A DNA stretch of 51,232 nt, from the NCBI GenBank assembly GCA_902780135.1, contig CACZEK010000018.1, positions 1 through 51,232 on the forward strand. Direction: 5' to 3'. The notes under the pieces were generated by a model. That model was not told where the DNA came from and made no database searches. It was given only the letters and a program-made list of their open reading frames with translations. Within the stretch, counting starts at the first letter, position 1. Each line of letters begins with the position of its first letter. The translations under genes were made by a program, and so were the position numbers. The stretch is from an uncultured bacterium. Its GTDB lineage: Bacteria; Verrucomicrobiota; Lentisphaeria; Victivallales; UBA1829. Below are positions 45,401-51,232 of this stretch, piece by piece.

Positions 45401-46013
45401 CGCACTGAAAAAACAGGCGTTTCATCCGGGAAACAGCCAGTCCCTGTACGACGGCATCGCGTACGCACTCAGGACGCCCCTGCCCGGCATCGGGATCCCG
45501 TTGTGCGGCATCGCGCGGAACCGGATGACGGCGGAAATGGAGTTCTTCCTGGACGCCCCCGCCAGCCTGAATCTGCGGCGCATCCTGTCGATCCTGCGGG
45601 AGGACGCCTCCGGCCTGTCGAAAAAGTATCTCCCGGATTACCGGCGGACGTCATTCGACAAACAGGGCGTCCTGAACGGCATCGTCGACCTGATCTTCGA
45701 ACACGGCGGCAAATATTATATCGTGGACTGGAAAACGAACTGGCTCGGAAATGCCGACGCCGACTACACGCCGCCCCGGATCGCCTCCGCGATGGGGACC
45801 TCCGGCTACATCCTCCAGTCCTATCTGTACGCGGCGGGACTCCTCCGCATGCTCCGCCAGCGCGGCCTGCCCGACGGCGCGTTCGGCGGCGTCTATTACC
45901 TGTTCCTGCGGGGACTGGACGGGCGTTCCACGAACGGCATCTGGCAGGACGTCCCGCCGATGGCGTGTCTCGAGAGACTCTTAACCCTGTTTCAAGGAGA
46001 AAAGCGAAAATGA
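42495..46013 (+). CDS. recB: Exodeoxyribonuclease V beta subunit (RecB)
   Basis: 1172 aa (E. coli 1180). It provides the 3'-5' helicase and the nuclease of RecBCD. Helicase motif I is EASAGTGKTYTITH (16-29), motif II is AVFVDEFQDTDWMQYGIFDR, motif III region GDPKQAIYGFRGADIYTYL, and the late motifs include QILTMFTAKGLEFPVVFVP and LLYVALTRAT. The nuclease core is GIVDLIFEHGGKYYIVDWKTNWLG in two parts: the first Asp, the second Asp and the Lys of the E. coli set (Asp1067, Asp1080, Lys1082) are all present. A hydrophilic Glu/Arg-rich linker near residues 85-115 replaces part of the usual sequence. Both flanks overlap by ATGA with recC and recD. Confidence 0.95.
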   Translation: MNVSEYPLTPGRYLIEASAGTGKTYTITHLVLRLILQRVPVREILVTTFSKAAAAELKARILKLLNEELNDLRPQAEEDSGDAPEREREQERETPSPDTAGANRERSSDMLLLMQAVTSIDEMTVSTIHGFCQKMLREFVLESEQDFEPELIPDASDYVDRLLRAFCREKFYGCEQGSPDFKAYRKAAKYAEDTIDECPPVTSSGGESVCREAYLYVRDRLREEKEKNGAITFNDLIRIFYDALAANPGLANLVRSRYRAVFVDEFQDTDWMQYGIFDRCFPADCGTVFYMIGDPKQAIYGFRGADIYTYLQAKQSAKRSFTLTENFRSSPAMIRAVNRMFGDGGMDPGHESKAVFLQDGIPFVSVVSGRTEADFPQNAGACLRLSRYEGKKPECEAEIKKDVVRDIRRLLSADCAMTVFEERETGGKKERVSRPLRASDIAILVQKHDQAADFVRMLNAEGIAASACKSGRIFSTREAKVLLLLLKAFLQPDMQTARALMLSPFFRYSCDDVVSAPARAESVMKQLADCGATWRKSGLPAAFLGFLDAPREDGVTPRVRILSEPNGERALTNYLHLMEQLYQEEEEEHARPEDTLNTLNLAVGGHGGIGGEASTDDPEDNPDQLRLDRDAASVQILTMFTAKGLEFPVVFVPFPAKTDIGQFTRDEIAYRVNMAADGAPESRIVLDFGKGATTKRIFQEETLRSAVRLLYVALTRATLATYLYVQQLPEEKTGRGTPVNFVKSAQGVLIRDKHLPDDSPDSVRAWKDYFFMTRDKRPDVCAEWYRGLFPESGDAAAQAHASAAPSGTTGEDPAAFELLRDRPATSGSAGNEAYSPLRPESADLYEMEALTPPGIPDNWRVMSFSAFHNLLTDTAYRETESPADYDAEAVSGEIPPEDDARPAAAPANSFRSFPHGKQSGTLTHELLEYFATHRPSAQEGAGPDVSCFFNLFASETAAGRRLLMDRIESALKKQAFHPGNSQSLYDGIAYALRTPLPGIGIPLCGIARNRMTAEMEFFLDAPASLNLRRILSILREDASGLSKKYLPDYRRTSFDKQGVLNGIVDLIFEHGGKYYIVDWKTNWLGNADADYTPPRIASAMGTSGYILQSYLYAAGLLRMLRQRGLPDGAFGGVYYLFLRGLDGRSTNGIWQDVPPMACLERLLTLFQGEKRK

Positions 46014-48016
46014 CCGAGGTTTCCGAATTCCTGGAGTCTCTCCGCATCAACGGCAAACTGGCGGGGATCGACGTCGTTTTCGCCTCGTTTGCCGGACGCC
46101 TTTCGGGCAGTTCCCCTGCCCTGATGCTCCTCGCCGCGCTCGTCTCCAACGCCGTCTCCACGCACAACGAGATCGCGCTCCCCGCGGAATCCGTTTGGAC
46201 AAAAGACGCGCTCCGGGCGTACCTGAAGAAACTGACGGCCGCCCCGGAACGGGATGCGGAAACGCCGTACCGGTATGCGCCCGCGCCGGAATGGAGCGAT
46301 CCCGCCGTGGACGCGTTCGTCGACGCCCTGGACTGGCCGCCGGAGCCCGGCGCTTTCCCGCATCTTTTCCGCGAGATCCGCGACGACGCACCGGAGGACG
46401 CCGCGCCGGATATGGATTCCGCCCATGAACGGAAAGAACGGGAAACGGGCGTTTTCGACGAAGCGGCGTCGGCAGCCGTCCTCGTCCTGCGCGGCGGCCT
46501 GCTGTACCTGGGGCGGATGTATCAGAATGAGATCTTCCTCCGGGATTACCTTTTCGCGCACGCGAAGACGTCCGAGACGCCCGCCGCGCCGATCGACTTC
46601 GGGACGGTTACCTCGCTGGAACTCGAAGACGAGCAGAAAGCCGCCGTGTCCGCCGCCGTCAATTCGGATTTCCTCGTCATCAGCGGCGGCCCCGGGACCG
46701 GCAAGACCACCATCGTTTCCGTCATCCTCGCGCTCCGGCGCGAGTCGCCCGGCGAGATCGTCCTGTGCGCCCCGACCGGGAAGGCGCAGGTCCGCATGAA
46801 GGAGGCGCTGAACCGCCAGCTGGGGACGCTCCGCGACAAAGCACGCGCTGCGGAGATCGCCGGAATCCGGTCGTCCACTATCCACAGGATGCTCGACTGG
46901 AGCAGAACCCGGGGCGCGTTCCGCCGCAACAGCCGGAACAGGCTCCCGTACAAGCTCTTCATCGTCGACGAATGCTCCATGATCGACCTCTCCCTGATGG
47001 TCAGCCTCCTGAAGGCGGTCCCCGACGACGCCTCGGTCATCCTCCTCGGCGACCGCTGCCAGCTCTCGTCCGTCGACCCCGGCTCCGTGTTCGGGGACGT
47101 CTGCGCCTTCCTGCGCGCCCGGCATCCGGACCGCCTGGCAGAGCTCACGGTCAGCAGGCGATTCAAGGAGGGCGGCGAGATATGCACGCTGAAAAACGCC
47201 GTCAACGAGGGACGCGACGCCGACGCCTGGGCATTCCTCGAACAGACGGGGCACGGCGATGTCTTCCGCGTGCCGCTGCCCGGACGGGACACGCTCGAAG
47301 AGTTCCTGCGCGGACAGTTCGCCGGGACCTGGCTCGGACCGGACGCGCGGCCGTATTGCGAGGCGGAAACCATCGGGGAGGCTTGGAGCCGTTTCGAGCG
47401 GTTCCGCATCCTGACGCCGCTGAACAGGGGCGTGTTCGGCGCGGAAAACCTCAACAGAATCGCGCGCGTCATCCTCGGGTTCGCCTCGCCCGAACCGCGT
47501 TTCCGCGACCCGCGCGCGACCGCCGGGACGCAGACGCACATCCCCGGCGAGGCGTTCCTCGTGCTGAAAAACGACAACCGCCTGAACGTCTTCAACGGCG
47601 ACGTCGGGATCCTCTGGTACGCGGACGAAAACGGACAGCCTGAGGCGCGCGGAGGGTCCGCTCCCGGCATCGGCGACGACCGCGCGGCGCGGCGGCTTCT
47701 GGTGTTCTTCCCCGTTTTCGACGACGGGCCCGGCTGGCACGGGCTCCCGCTCGAAGTCCTGCCGGACCATGCCCCGGCGTACGCGTTCACCATCCACAAG
47801 TCCCAGGGCAGCGATTATGAACGCGTGCTGATGCTCCTGCCGTCCGCCGGACGGACGCAGTCGATCCTGACCCGCGAGATCGTCTACACCGGGCTGACCC
47901 GCGCGAAGGAACGCGTCGTGATCGCCGCGGAGGAGGACGTCTTCCGCGGTGCGGTCAGGCTCTGCACGGACCGCGTCTCCGGCCTCAGACGCCTGAGCGA
48001 AATCTCCGGCTCGTAA
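46010..48016 (+). CDS. recD: Exodeoxyribonuclease V alpha subunit (RecD)
   Basis: 668 aa (E. coli 608). RecD is the 5'-3' helicase of RecBCD. Motif I is SGGPGTGKTTIVSVILA, motif II is LFIVDECSMIDLSLMVSLL, then LLGDRCQLSSVDPGSVFGDV, and the end has YAFTIHKSQGSDYERV and VYTGLTRAKERVVIA. The start is the ATG at 46010, overlapping the recB stop, with AAGGAG 10 nt upstream. The N-terminal 200 residues are the RecB-binding domain and are more divergent. Together with recC and recB it forms a complete set. Confidence 0.95.
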   Translation: MTEVSEFLESLRINGKLAGIDVVFASFAGRLSGSSPALMLLAALVSNAVSTHNEIALPAESVWTKDALRAYLKKLTAAPERDAETPYRYAPAPEWSDPAVDAFVDALDWPPEPGAFPHLFREIRDDAPEDAAPDMDSAHERKERETGVFDEAASAAVLVLRGGLLYLGRMYQNEIFLRDYLFAHAKTSETPAAPIDFGTVTSLELEDEQKAAVSAAVNSDFLVISGGPGTGKTTIVSVILALRRESPGEIVLCAPTGKAQVRMKEALNRQLGTLRDKARAAEIAGIRSSTIHRMLDWSRTRGAFRRNSRNRLPYKLFIVDECSMIDLSLMVSLLKAVPDDASVILLGDRCQLSSVDPGSVFGDVCAFLRARHPDRLAELTVSRRFKEGGEICTLKNAVNEGRDADAWAFLEQTGHGDVFRVPLPGRDTLEEFLRGQFAGTWLGPDARPYCEAETIGEAWSRFERFRILTPLNRGVFGAENLNRIARVILGFASPEPRFRDPRATAGTQTHIPGEAFLVLKNDNRLNVFNGDVGILWYADENGQPEARGGSAPGIGDDRAARRLLVFFPVFDDGPGWHGLPLEVLPDHAPAYAFTIHKSQGSDYERVLMLLPSAGRTQSILTREIVYTGLTRAKERVVIAAEEDVFRGAVRLCTDRVSGLRRLSEISGS

Positions 48017-48060
48017 TCGGGACCGCCCCCCCGTTCCGTCCGGCGGGGATGCCGATGGAA

Positions 48061-48155
48061 AGAAGGTGCGAAGACGCGAGGAGAAGGCGCGAAGGCGCGC
48101 GGCGTGAGGAGAAGGCGCGAAGGCGCGAGGAGAAGGCGCGAAGGCGCGCGGTGCG
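48061..48155. repeat. GC-rich tandem repeat after recD
   Basis: Units built from GAAGGCGCGAGGA and GAAGGCGCGCGG alternate four to five times over about 95 bp, with GAGGAGAAGGCGCGAAGGCG as the longest shared block. The array lies in the 270-bp gap between recD and the quinone reductase gene. No coding frame with a ribosome site. Confidence 0.8.
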
Positions 48156-48210
48156 AAACCGTTTTGCTTCGTCAAACCGTCTCATTTCCCGGAAAAACGC
48201 CGCCGGGCCC

Positions 48211-48239
48211 TTGCATTCCGGCGTGCGCCGGGCTATATT
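48211..48239 (+). promoter_or_regulatory. Sigma70-type promoter for the quinone reductase gene
   Basis: TTGCAT (48211-48216), 17-bp spacer, TATATT (48234-48239). The start codon is 47 nt downstream. The spacer contains CGGCG-TG-CGCCG, a short inverted repeat that could be an operator. Confidence 0.6.
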
Positions 48240-48285
48240 ACCTCCCGGACACCGCTTCAACGCCGAAACAGAAAGGACACGCCTT

Positions 48286-48843
48286 ATGAAAACGATTCTC
48301 GTCGCCGGACATCCCGACCTTTCGCGATCCGTCGTCAACGCAACGATCCTGGATGAACTCGCGCGCGCATTCCCGGACATGACGGTCCGCAGGCTCTGCC
48401 GGACCGCGCCGGACGGCGTGTTCGACATCCCCGCGGAACAGTCCGCGCTGGCGGAAGCCGACCTCATCGTCTGGCAGTTCCCGTTCCACTGGTACGCCCT
48501 GCCCTGGCTTATGAAAAAATGGCTTGACGAGGTGTTCGTGTACGGATTCGCGCACGGCCCCGGGGCGAAACTGAACGGGAAAAAGCTCCTCGTCTCCTTC
48601 ACGACGGGCGCGCCGGCGGCCGCCTACACCGGACAGGAAGGCTCCGTCGCGGACATCAACGAACTCGTTTCCGGGTTCCCCGCCATCGCTGCCGTGTGCG
48701 GACTGGATTACCTCGGACCGATGTGGCTGAACGGCGTCAGCTACGCCTCCCGCGACGATGCGGAGGCGGTCGCGCGTCAGCAGGCTTTGGCGCGCGAATA
48801 CGCGTCCCGCCTCATCGCCCGCATCCGCAAAATCCGCGCCTGA
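48286..48843 (+). CDS. Flavodoxin-fold NAD(P)H:quinone oxidoreductase (MdaB/KefF type)
   Basis: 185 aa from the ATG at 48286, with AAAGGA (about 48273-48278). Family features: MKTILVAGHPD at the first strand, ADLIVWQFPFHWYALPWLMKKWLDEVF, the flavin-binding aromatic loop, and FTTGAPAAAYTGQEG. Such enzymes use FMN or FAD to reduce quinones by two electrons, often as protection against oxidative stress; KefF types also regulate potassium efflux. No kefC lies nearby. The last ten codons (LIARIRKIRA, stop) are repeated in decayed form downstream for 430 bp, so the 3' end of the gene shares sequence with a repeat array. Confidence 0.9.
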   Translation: MKTILVAGHPDLSRSVVNATILDELARAFPDMTVRRLCRTAPDGVFDIPAEQSALAEADLIVWQFPFHWYALPWLMKKWLDEVFVYGFAHGPGAKLNGKKLLVSFTTGAPAAAYTGQEGSVADINELVSGFPAIAAVCGLDYLGPMWLNGVSYASRDDAEAVARQQALAREYASRLIARIRKIRA

Positions 48844-48856
48844 AGCAATTATTCCA

Positions 48857-49272
48857 CCTCATCGCCGAATCCGCGATTGAGGTTACCAGACGGAATCCTC
48901 ATGCGGCTTCCGGAGCTTCGCCGAGACAAGCTGGAGGAATACGCCCGCTCGGATAATCCGCGCCTGACCTCATCCCCCCCTGATCGCCGAATCCGCGAAA
49001 TCCGGCGTCTGACGCCCCCCCCACATTATCGCCCACATCCGCGAAATCCGCGCCTGACGCCATCCCCCCTGCCTCATCGCCGAATCCGCGATTAAGGTTA
49101 CCAGACGGAATCCGCAGGCGGCTTCCGGAGCTTCGCCAAGACAAGCTGAAGAAAATACGCATGCTCGAGAAAACCGCACCTGACGCCCCCCCACATTATC
49201 GCCGAATCCGCGAAAGCCGCGCCTGAAGCAATTATTCGACCTCATCGCCACATCCGCGAAATCCGCGCCTGA
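48857..49272. repeat. Decayed repeat array derived from, or shared with, the end of the quinone reductase gene
   Basis: The last 33 bp of the gene (48811-48843, ATCGCC..ATCCGCAAAATCCGCGCCTGA) recur as ATCGCC[G/C]..ATCCGCGAAATCCG-CGCCTGA at 48982-49012, 49028-49057, 49198-49226 and 49243-49272. The following AGCAATTATTC recurs at 49226-49236. A longer 88-89 bp unit with GGTTACCAGACGGAATCC and CTTCCGGAGCTTCGCC occurs twice, at 48857-48944 and 49072-49160. No gene is evident. Confidence 0.8.
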
Positions 49273-49341
49273 CCTCATCCCCCCGCTTTGCGTTCATAGT
49301 ATTCTATCGAACTCGTGCAAACGAGTTCACAACTCCATAAA

Positions 49342-49479
49342 CCTTGCCATTCGCGCCTCAGCGGTAAAAAAAGTTGATGCCGAGCGCGAGCGAGGCTACC
49401 ACGGCGGCGCAGCCGCCCCCAGCAACGCGTGGACGCCCCGCGTCCTTAATGGAATGTTTATTGCAGATAGTTTCAATTT
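49342..49479 (+). repeat. Dispersed repeat, copy 1
   Basis: Starts TTGCCATTCGCGCC, has a core GCCGAGCGCGAGCGAGGCTACC and the palindrome GGCGGC-GCA-GCCGCC, then CCCAGC and GCGTCCTT; ends in GCAGATAGTTTCAATT. It shares both core and flank with copy 2, about 150 bp away. No open frame with a credible start. Confidence 0.85.
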
Positions 49480-49492
49480 TGCTTTCAAATAC

Positions 49493-49629
49493 ACTTTGCC
49501 ATTCGCGGCTCGCGGTAAATCAAAATAGATGCCGAGCGCGAGCGAGGCTACCACGGCGGCGCAGCCGCCCCCAGCGAAGCATAGACGCATCGCGTCCCGA
49601 ACAAAAAAGCACTGCAAATAGTTTCAATT
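49493..49629 (+). repeat. Dispersed repeat, copy 2
   Basis: Direct copy of the preceding repeat at a 152-bp period, with the same TTGCCATTCGCG start, the GGCGGC/GCCGCC hairpin and a GCAAATAGTTTCAATT end. Confidence 0.85.
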
Positions 49630-49642
49630 ATATTTCTACAGA

Positions 49643-49750
49643 ACTTTGCCATTCGCGCCTCAGCGGTCAAGTAAAAAAATCGCCGAGCGTGAGCGAGGCT
49701 ACCGAGGTGGCGCAGCCGCCCCCAGCAAAGCGGGGACGCATCGCGTCCTT
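49643..49750 (+). repeat. Dispersed repeat, copy 3
   Basis: Third direct copy at a 150-bp period. The core is slightly changed (GAGGTGGCGCAGCCGCC), and the repeat stops at GCGTCCTT, without the TTTCAATT flank. Confidence 0.85.
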
Positions 49751-49900
49751 CTCCTTTCCCCGACCCCCTGAAAAAGATTAAAAAAAGCAGAAAAACTATT
49801 TGATTTTTCCTGAATCGCGTGTAAATTGTGTTTTGGAATCGCTTTCCTGACCTTCAGTAATCCGGTTCTAAGCTCATTACATCGGTTATTTCAGCAAAAG
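49751..49900. other. AT-rich start of island, no gene seen
   Basis: From about 49780 the base composition changes to AT-rich, with A/T runs. No open frame or clear promoter; the change marks the left side of the island that carries the TM2 gene. Confidence 0.5.
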
Positions 49901-50038
49901 TGCGAGAAAACCCGCCAAGTTTGAATTATCTCTTTTGCTACCAAAATTGAAATACCAGCAAGAATCACTATGCCTTTGTGTCTTGCTGGGCGTTTCTCTG
50001 TCGTTTTGGTAGCAGGTTCTTGGCGGGACCTTCTCGCA
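49901..50038. repeat. 138-nt imperfect inverted repeat (possible structured RNA or miniature element)
   Basis: Four arm pairs nest in order: TGCGAGAA (49901-49908) with TTCTCGCA (50031-50038); CCCGCCAAG (49911-49919) with CTTGGCGGG (50019-50027); TGCTACCAAAA (49936-49946) with TTTTGGTAGCA (50004-50014); CCAGCAAGA (49955-49963) with TCTTGCTGG (49981-49989). The central loop is 17 nt. In all 37 base pairs, interrupted by unequal internal loops. It lies about 100 bp before the TM2 gene. It could be the two ends of a deleted transposon, a miniature element or a folded RNA. Confidence 0.8.
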
Positions 50039-50141
50039 CACGCATGGGGAATCGTCCGGCTTTTTTTGTGCCCAAAAAACATTTTGGGAACAGAAGAAAC
50101 CAGCAATTATTAATACATGTTTCTTTGTCGTGGAGCGAATT

Positions 50142-50798
50142 ATGCCAACAATCTACTGCCCGTTCTGTAATCATCCTTACAAAATCGAATCCAATATCAT
50201 TGGAAAAAATGTGCAAGGCATTGTTTGCAAAGAACCATTTATAGCACTACTTCCAGAAACAAATGAACAATCGGATACAAAACAATTGGATATCCGACAA
50301 GTCACCTCGGCTTACCAACAGCAACCGCCATACCAACAGCAACCGCCATATCAACAGCAGCCCGCATCCCAACAACAACCGCCATATCAACAGCAGCCCA
50401 CATTCCAACAACAACCGCCATATCAACAGCAGATTCCCCCTGGATATGTTCTGGTTTCACAGGACTATTTGCAAAATGGAATACGCCAGACTCAAGTTCA
50501 TTCATCTCGATGTATTTGGGATGAAGAAGATGGTCCTGCACAAAAAGCAAAAAGCAGAGCTGTATTTATTCTGTTTGGACTGTTATTTGGACATTTGGGC
50601 ATTCATGATTTTTATGCAGGTCACACAGCGCGTGGATGGCTCCATCTTTGTATTACCCCGATATCAACATATCTTCTTTGGACATCCAATGGAATACTTG
50701 TTATTTGGGGGATTTGTTTGTTGATAGTCAATGATGCTTGGGGTTTTTTAGAAAGTCTCATGATTCAGGAAGATGGCAATGGAGTCCCAATGGAATAA
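50142..50798 (+). CDS. TM2-domain membrane protein with PYQQQP repeats and half zinc knuckle
   Basis: 218 aa from the ATG at 50142, with GGAG at 50132-50135; an in-frame GTG at 50130 overlaps that site and is less likely. The N-terminus YCPFCNHPYKIE resembles MJ0042-type zinc fingers, with Cys6, Cys9 and Cys29, but the fourth cysteine is Pro32, so the site is incomplete. Residues 58-97 (bases 50313-50432) are repeats of PYQQQP. Then comes the TM2 domain, two helices joined by a short turn: AVFILFGLLFGHLGIHDFYAGHTARGW and a second at about 172-197. TM2 proteins are small membrane proteins of unclear role. The gene is much AT-richer than the chromosome around it, suggesting transfer. Confidence 0.85.
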   Translation: MPTIYCPFCNHPYKIESNIIGKNVQGIVCKEPFIALLPETNEQSDTKQLDIRQVTSAYQQQPPYQQQPPYQQQPASQQQPPYQQQPTFQQQPPYQQQIPPGYVLVSQDYLQNGIRQTQVHSSRCIWDEEDGPAQKAKSRAVFILFGLLFGHLGIHDFYAGHTARGWLHLCITPISTYLLWTSNGILVIWGICLLIVNDAWGFLESLMIQEDGNGVPME

Positions 50799-50974
50799 TG
50801 CCTCAAAAACTGAACCATATAAAAACGATTCGAACGTCCGGGGGCTGGAATGAGGCGGGAACATCTGATCTTTTATCGGCGTTTCCGCCGATTGTTTTCT
50901 GCTAAAAAAAAGCAAAGCTAATTATAAGCCATCCCCTGTCTCATGTAGTTGGGGAGGGCTGCGTTTTGACGGAA
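50799..50974. other. Gap after the TM2 gene, no gene seen
   Basis: AT-rich stretch with A-runs; no open frame, hairpin with T-run or promoter is evident. It leads into an inverted copy of the dispersed repeat. Confidence 0.45.
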
Positions 50975-51082
50975 ATGATGCGTAGCGTCCCGCGTTGCTG
51001 GGGGCGGCTGCGCCGCCGTGGTGGCCACGCTCTCGCTCGGCGACATTTTTCTTACCGCGAACGCGGATGTCAAAGTTATTGT
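50975..51082 (-). repeat. Dispersed repeat, copy 4, inverted
   Basis: On the minus strand it reads ACTTTGACATCCGCG.. with core GCCGAGCGAGAGCG and GGCGGC-GCA-GCCGCC, CCCCAGCAACGCGGGACG. It is the same family as copies 1-3 (49342-49750) in opposite orientation, so the two sets enclose the AT-rich TM2 segment. Confidence 0.82.
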
Positions 51083-51108
51083 ATTTTTCCCTTTTACTAA
51101 TCAGGCAC

Positions 51109-51143
51109 AAAAAAAAAGGAGCCTAACGGTTAAGTTAAGCTCC
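51109..51143 (-). terminator. Terminator of the rRNA operon
   Basis: On the minus strand: GGAGC and TAAC pair with GTTA and GCTCC (hairpin 51118-51143, loop about 6 nt), followed by a run of nine T (51117-51109). It sits about 10 nt after the 3' end of the 5S rRNA and is a classic intrinsic terminator. Confidence 0.85.
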
Positions 51144-51149
51144 GAAAAG

Positions 51150-51232
51150 AAATCCGGCATCGAACTACTCTCCCACAGTCAAATATGCAGTACCATCGTC
51201 GCTGGGCCCCTTATCGATCGTGTTCGGGATGG
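51150..51232 (-). rRNA. rrf: 5S ribosomal RNA, 3' portion (cut by window)
   Basis: On the minus strand the window end reads CCATCCCGAACACGATCG, then GATGGTACTGCA, GTGGGAGAGTAG and TTCGATGCCGG, all standard 5S rRNA segments in the right order. The 5' part and any 23S/16S genes lie beyond the window. The 3' end near 51150-51154 is set by the pairing segment GCCGGATT and the terminator behind it. Confidence 0.92.

Noticed and set aside
48857..49272. CRISPR-like array
   Set aside because: Units are unevenly spaced, of two different lengths, strongly decayed and related to the adjacent gene end; no cas genes in the window.
49374..49781. Plus-strand frame of 135 codons through the dispersed repeats
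   Set aside because: The SEATTAAQPPPA-like peptide repeats simply because the DNA repeats; codon pattern and starts do not support a gene.
49891..50106. Open frame of 71 codons on the minus strand across the inverted repeat
   Set aside because: Follows from the palindromic arms; no ribosome site, and the sequence has no recognisable domain.

Overview
The window is a GC-rich bacterial chromosome segment, dense with co-oriented genes that often overlap by ATGA. It contains no phage or transposase genes. Large membrane proteins with BatA/BatB-like partners, a DUF1846 protein, secretin-like paralogues and a Rho with a long low-complexity arm suggest the PVC superphylum, perhaps a Lentisphaerota- or Verrucomicrobiota-like organism. 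That placement is inference, because no complete rRNA is present: only the 3' part of a 5S rRNA lies at the right edge.

Layout. (1) 1-12161, plus strand: one long operon with a MoxR ATPase (5'-truncated by the window edge), a large membrane protein, an ABC-2 exporter ATPase and permease, another polytopic protein, a DUF58 protein and two BatA/BatB-like von Willebrand proteins. (2) 12227-16297, minus strand: a GH16 lipoprotein, rho with a Q/N-rich N-terminal region, and coaE. (3) 16680-27639, plus strand: DUF1846, proB, miaB, a YfcE-like phosphoesterase, a small lipoprotein, two unknown proteins around a signal peptidase I, rmuC, a DsbD-like protein and a small membrane protein. (4) 27714-30424: an AT-richer MntA/HepT-type toxin-antitoxin pair, an alpha/beta hydrolase and a DtxR-family regulator that converges on feoAB. 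(5) 30505-37110, minus strand: feoB, feoA and two tandem secretin-like genes behind a leader of about 550 nt. (6) 37411-38809: tRNA-Pro(GGG) and a solitary TadA/CpaF-type ATPase. (7) 39088-48016: recC-recB-recD. (8) 48211-51232: a flavodoxin-fold quinone reductase whose last codons recur as a decayed repeat array, three direct copies and one inverted copy of a roughly 100-150 bp repeat, a 138-nt imperfect inverted repeat, an AT-rich TM2-domain gene, and the 5S rRNA end on the minus strand.

Functional themes. Region 1 looks like an envelope machine in which a MoxR chaperone and VWA proteins are tied to an ABC-2 transporter. Region 4/5 pairs an iron-type DtxR regulator with Fe(II) uptake. The secretin-like pair and the TadA ATPase could belong to a pilus or secretion system whose other parts lie elsewhere. 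The promoters of coaE-rho and of the secretin-like operon share an extended sequence. The strongest candidates for something new are the prion-like Rho arm, the MoxR/VWA/ABC supercluster, the repeat-bounded AT-rich island beside the rRNA operon, and the extended shared promoter. All protein names rest on motif reading by eye; no database search was run.
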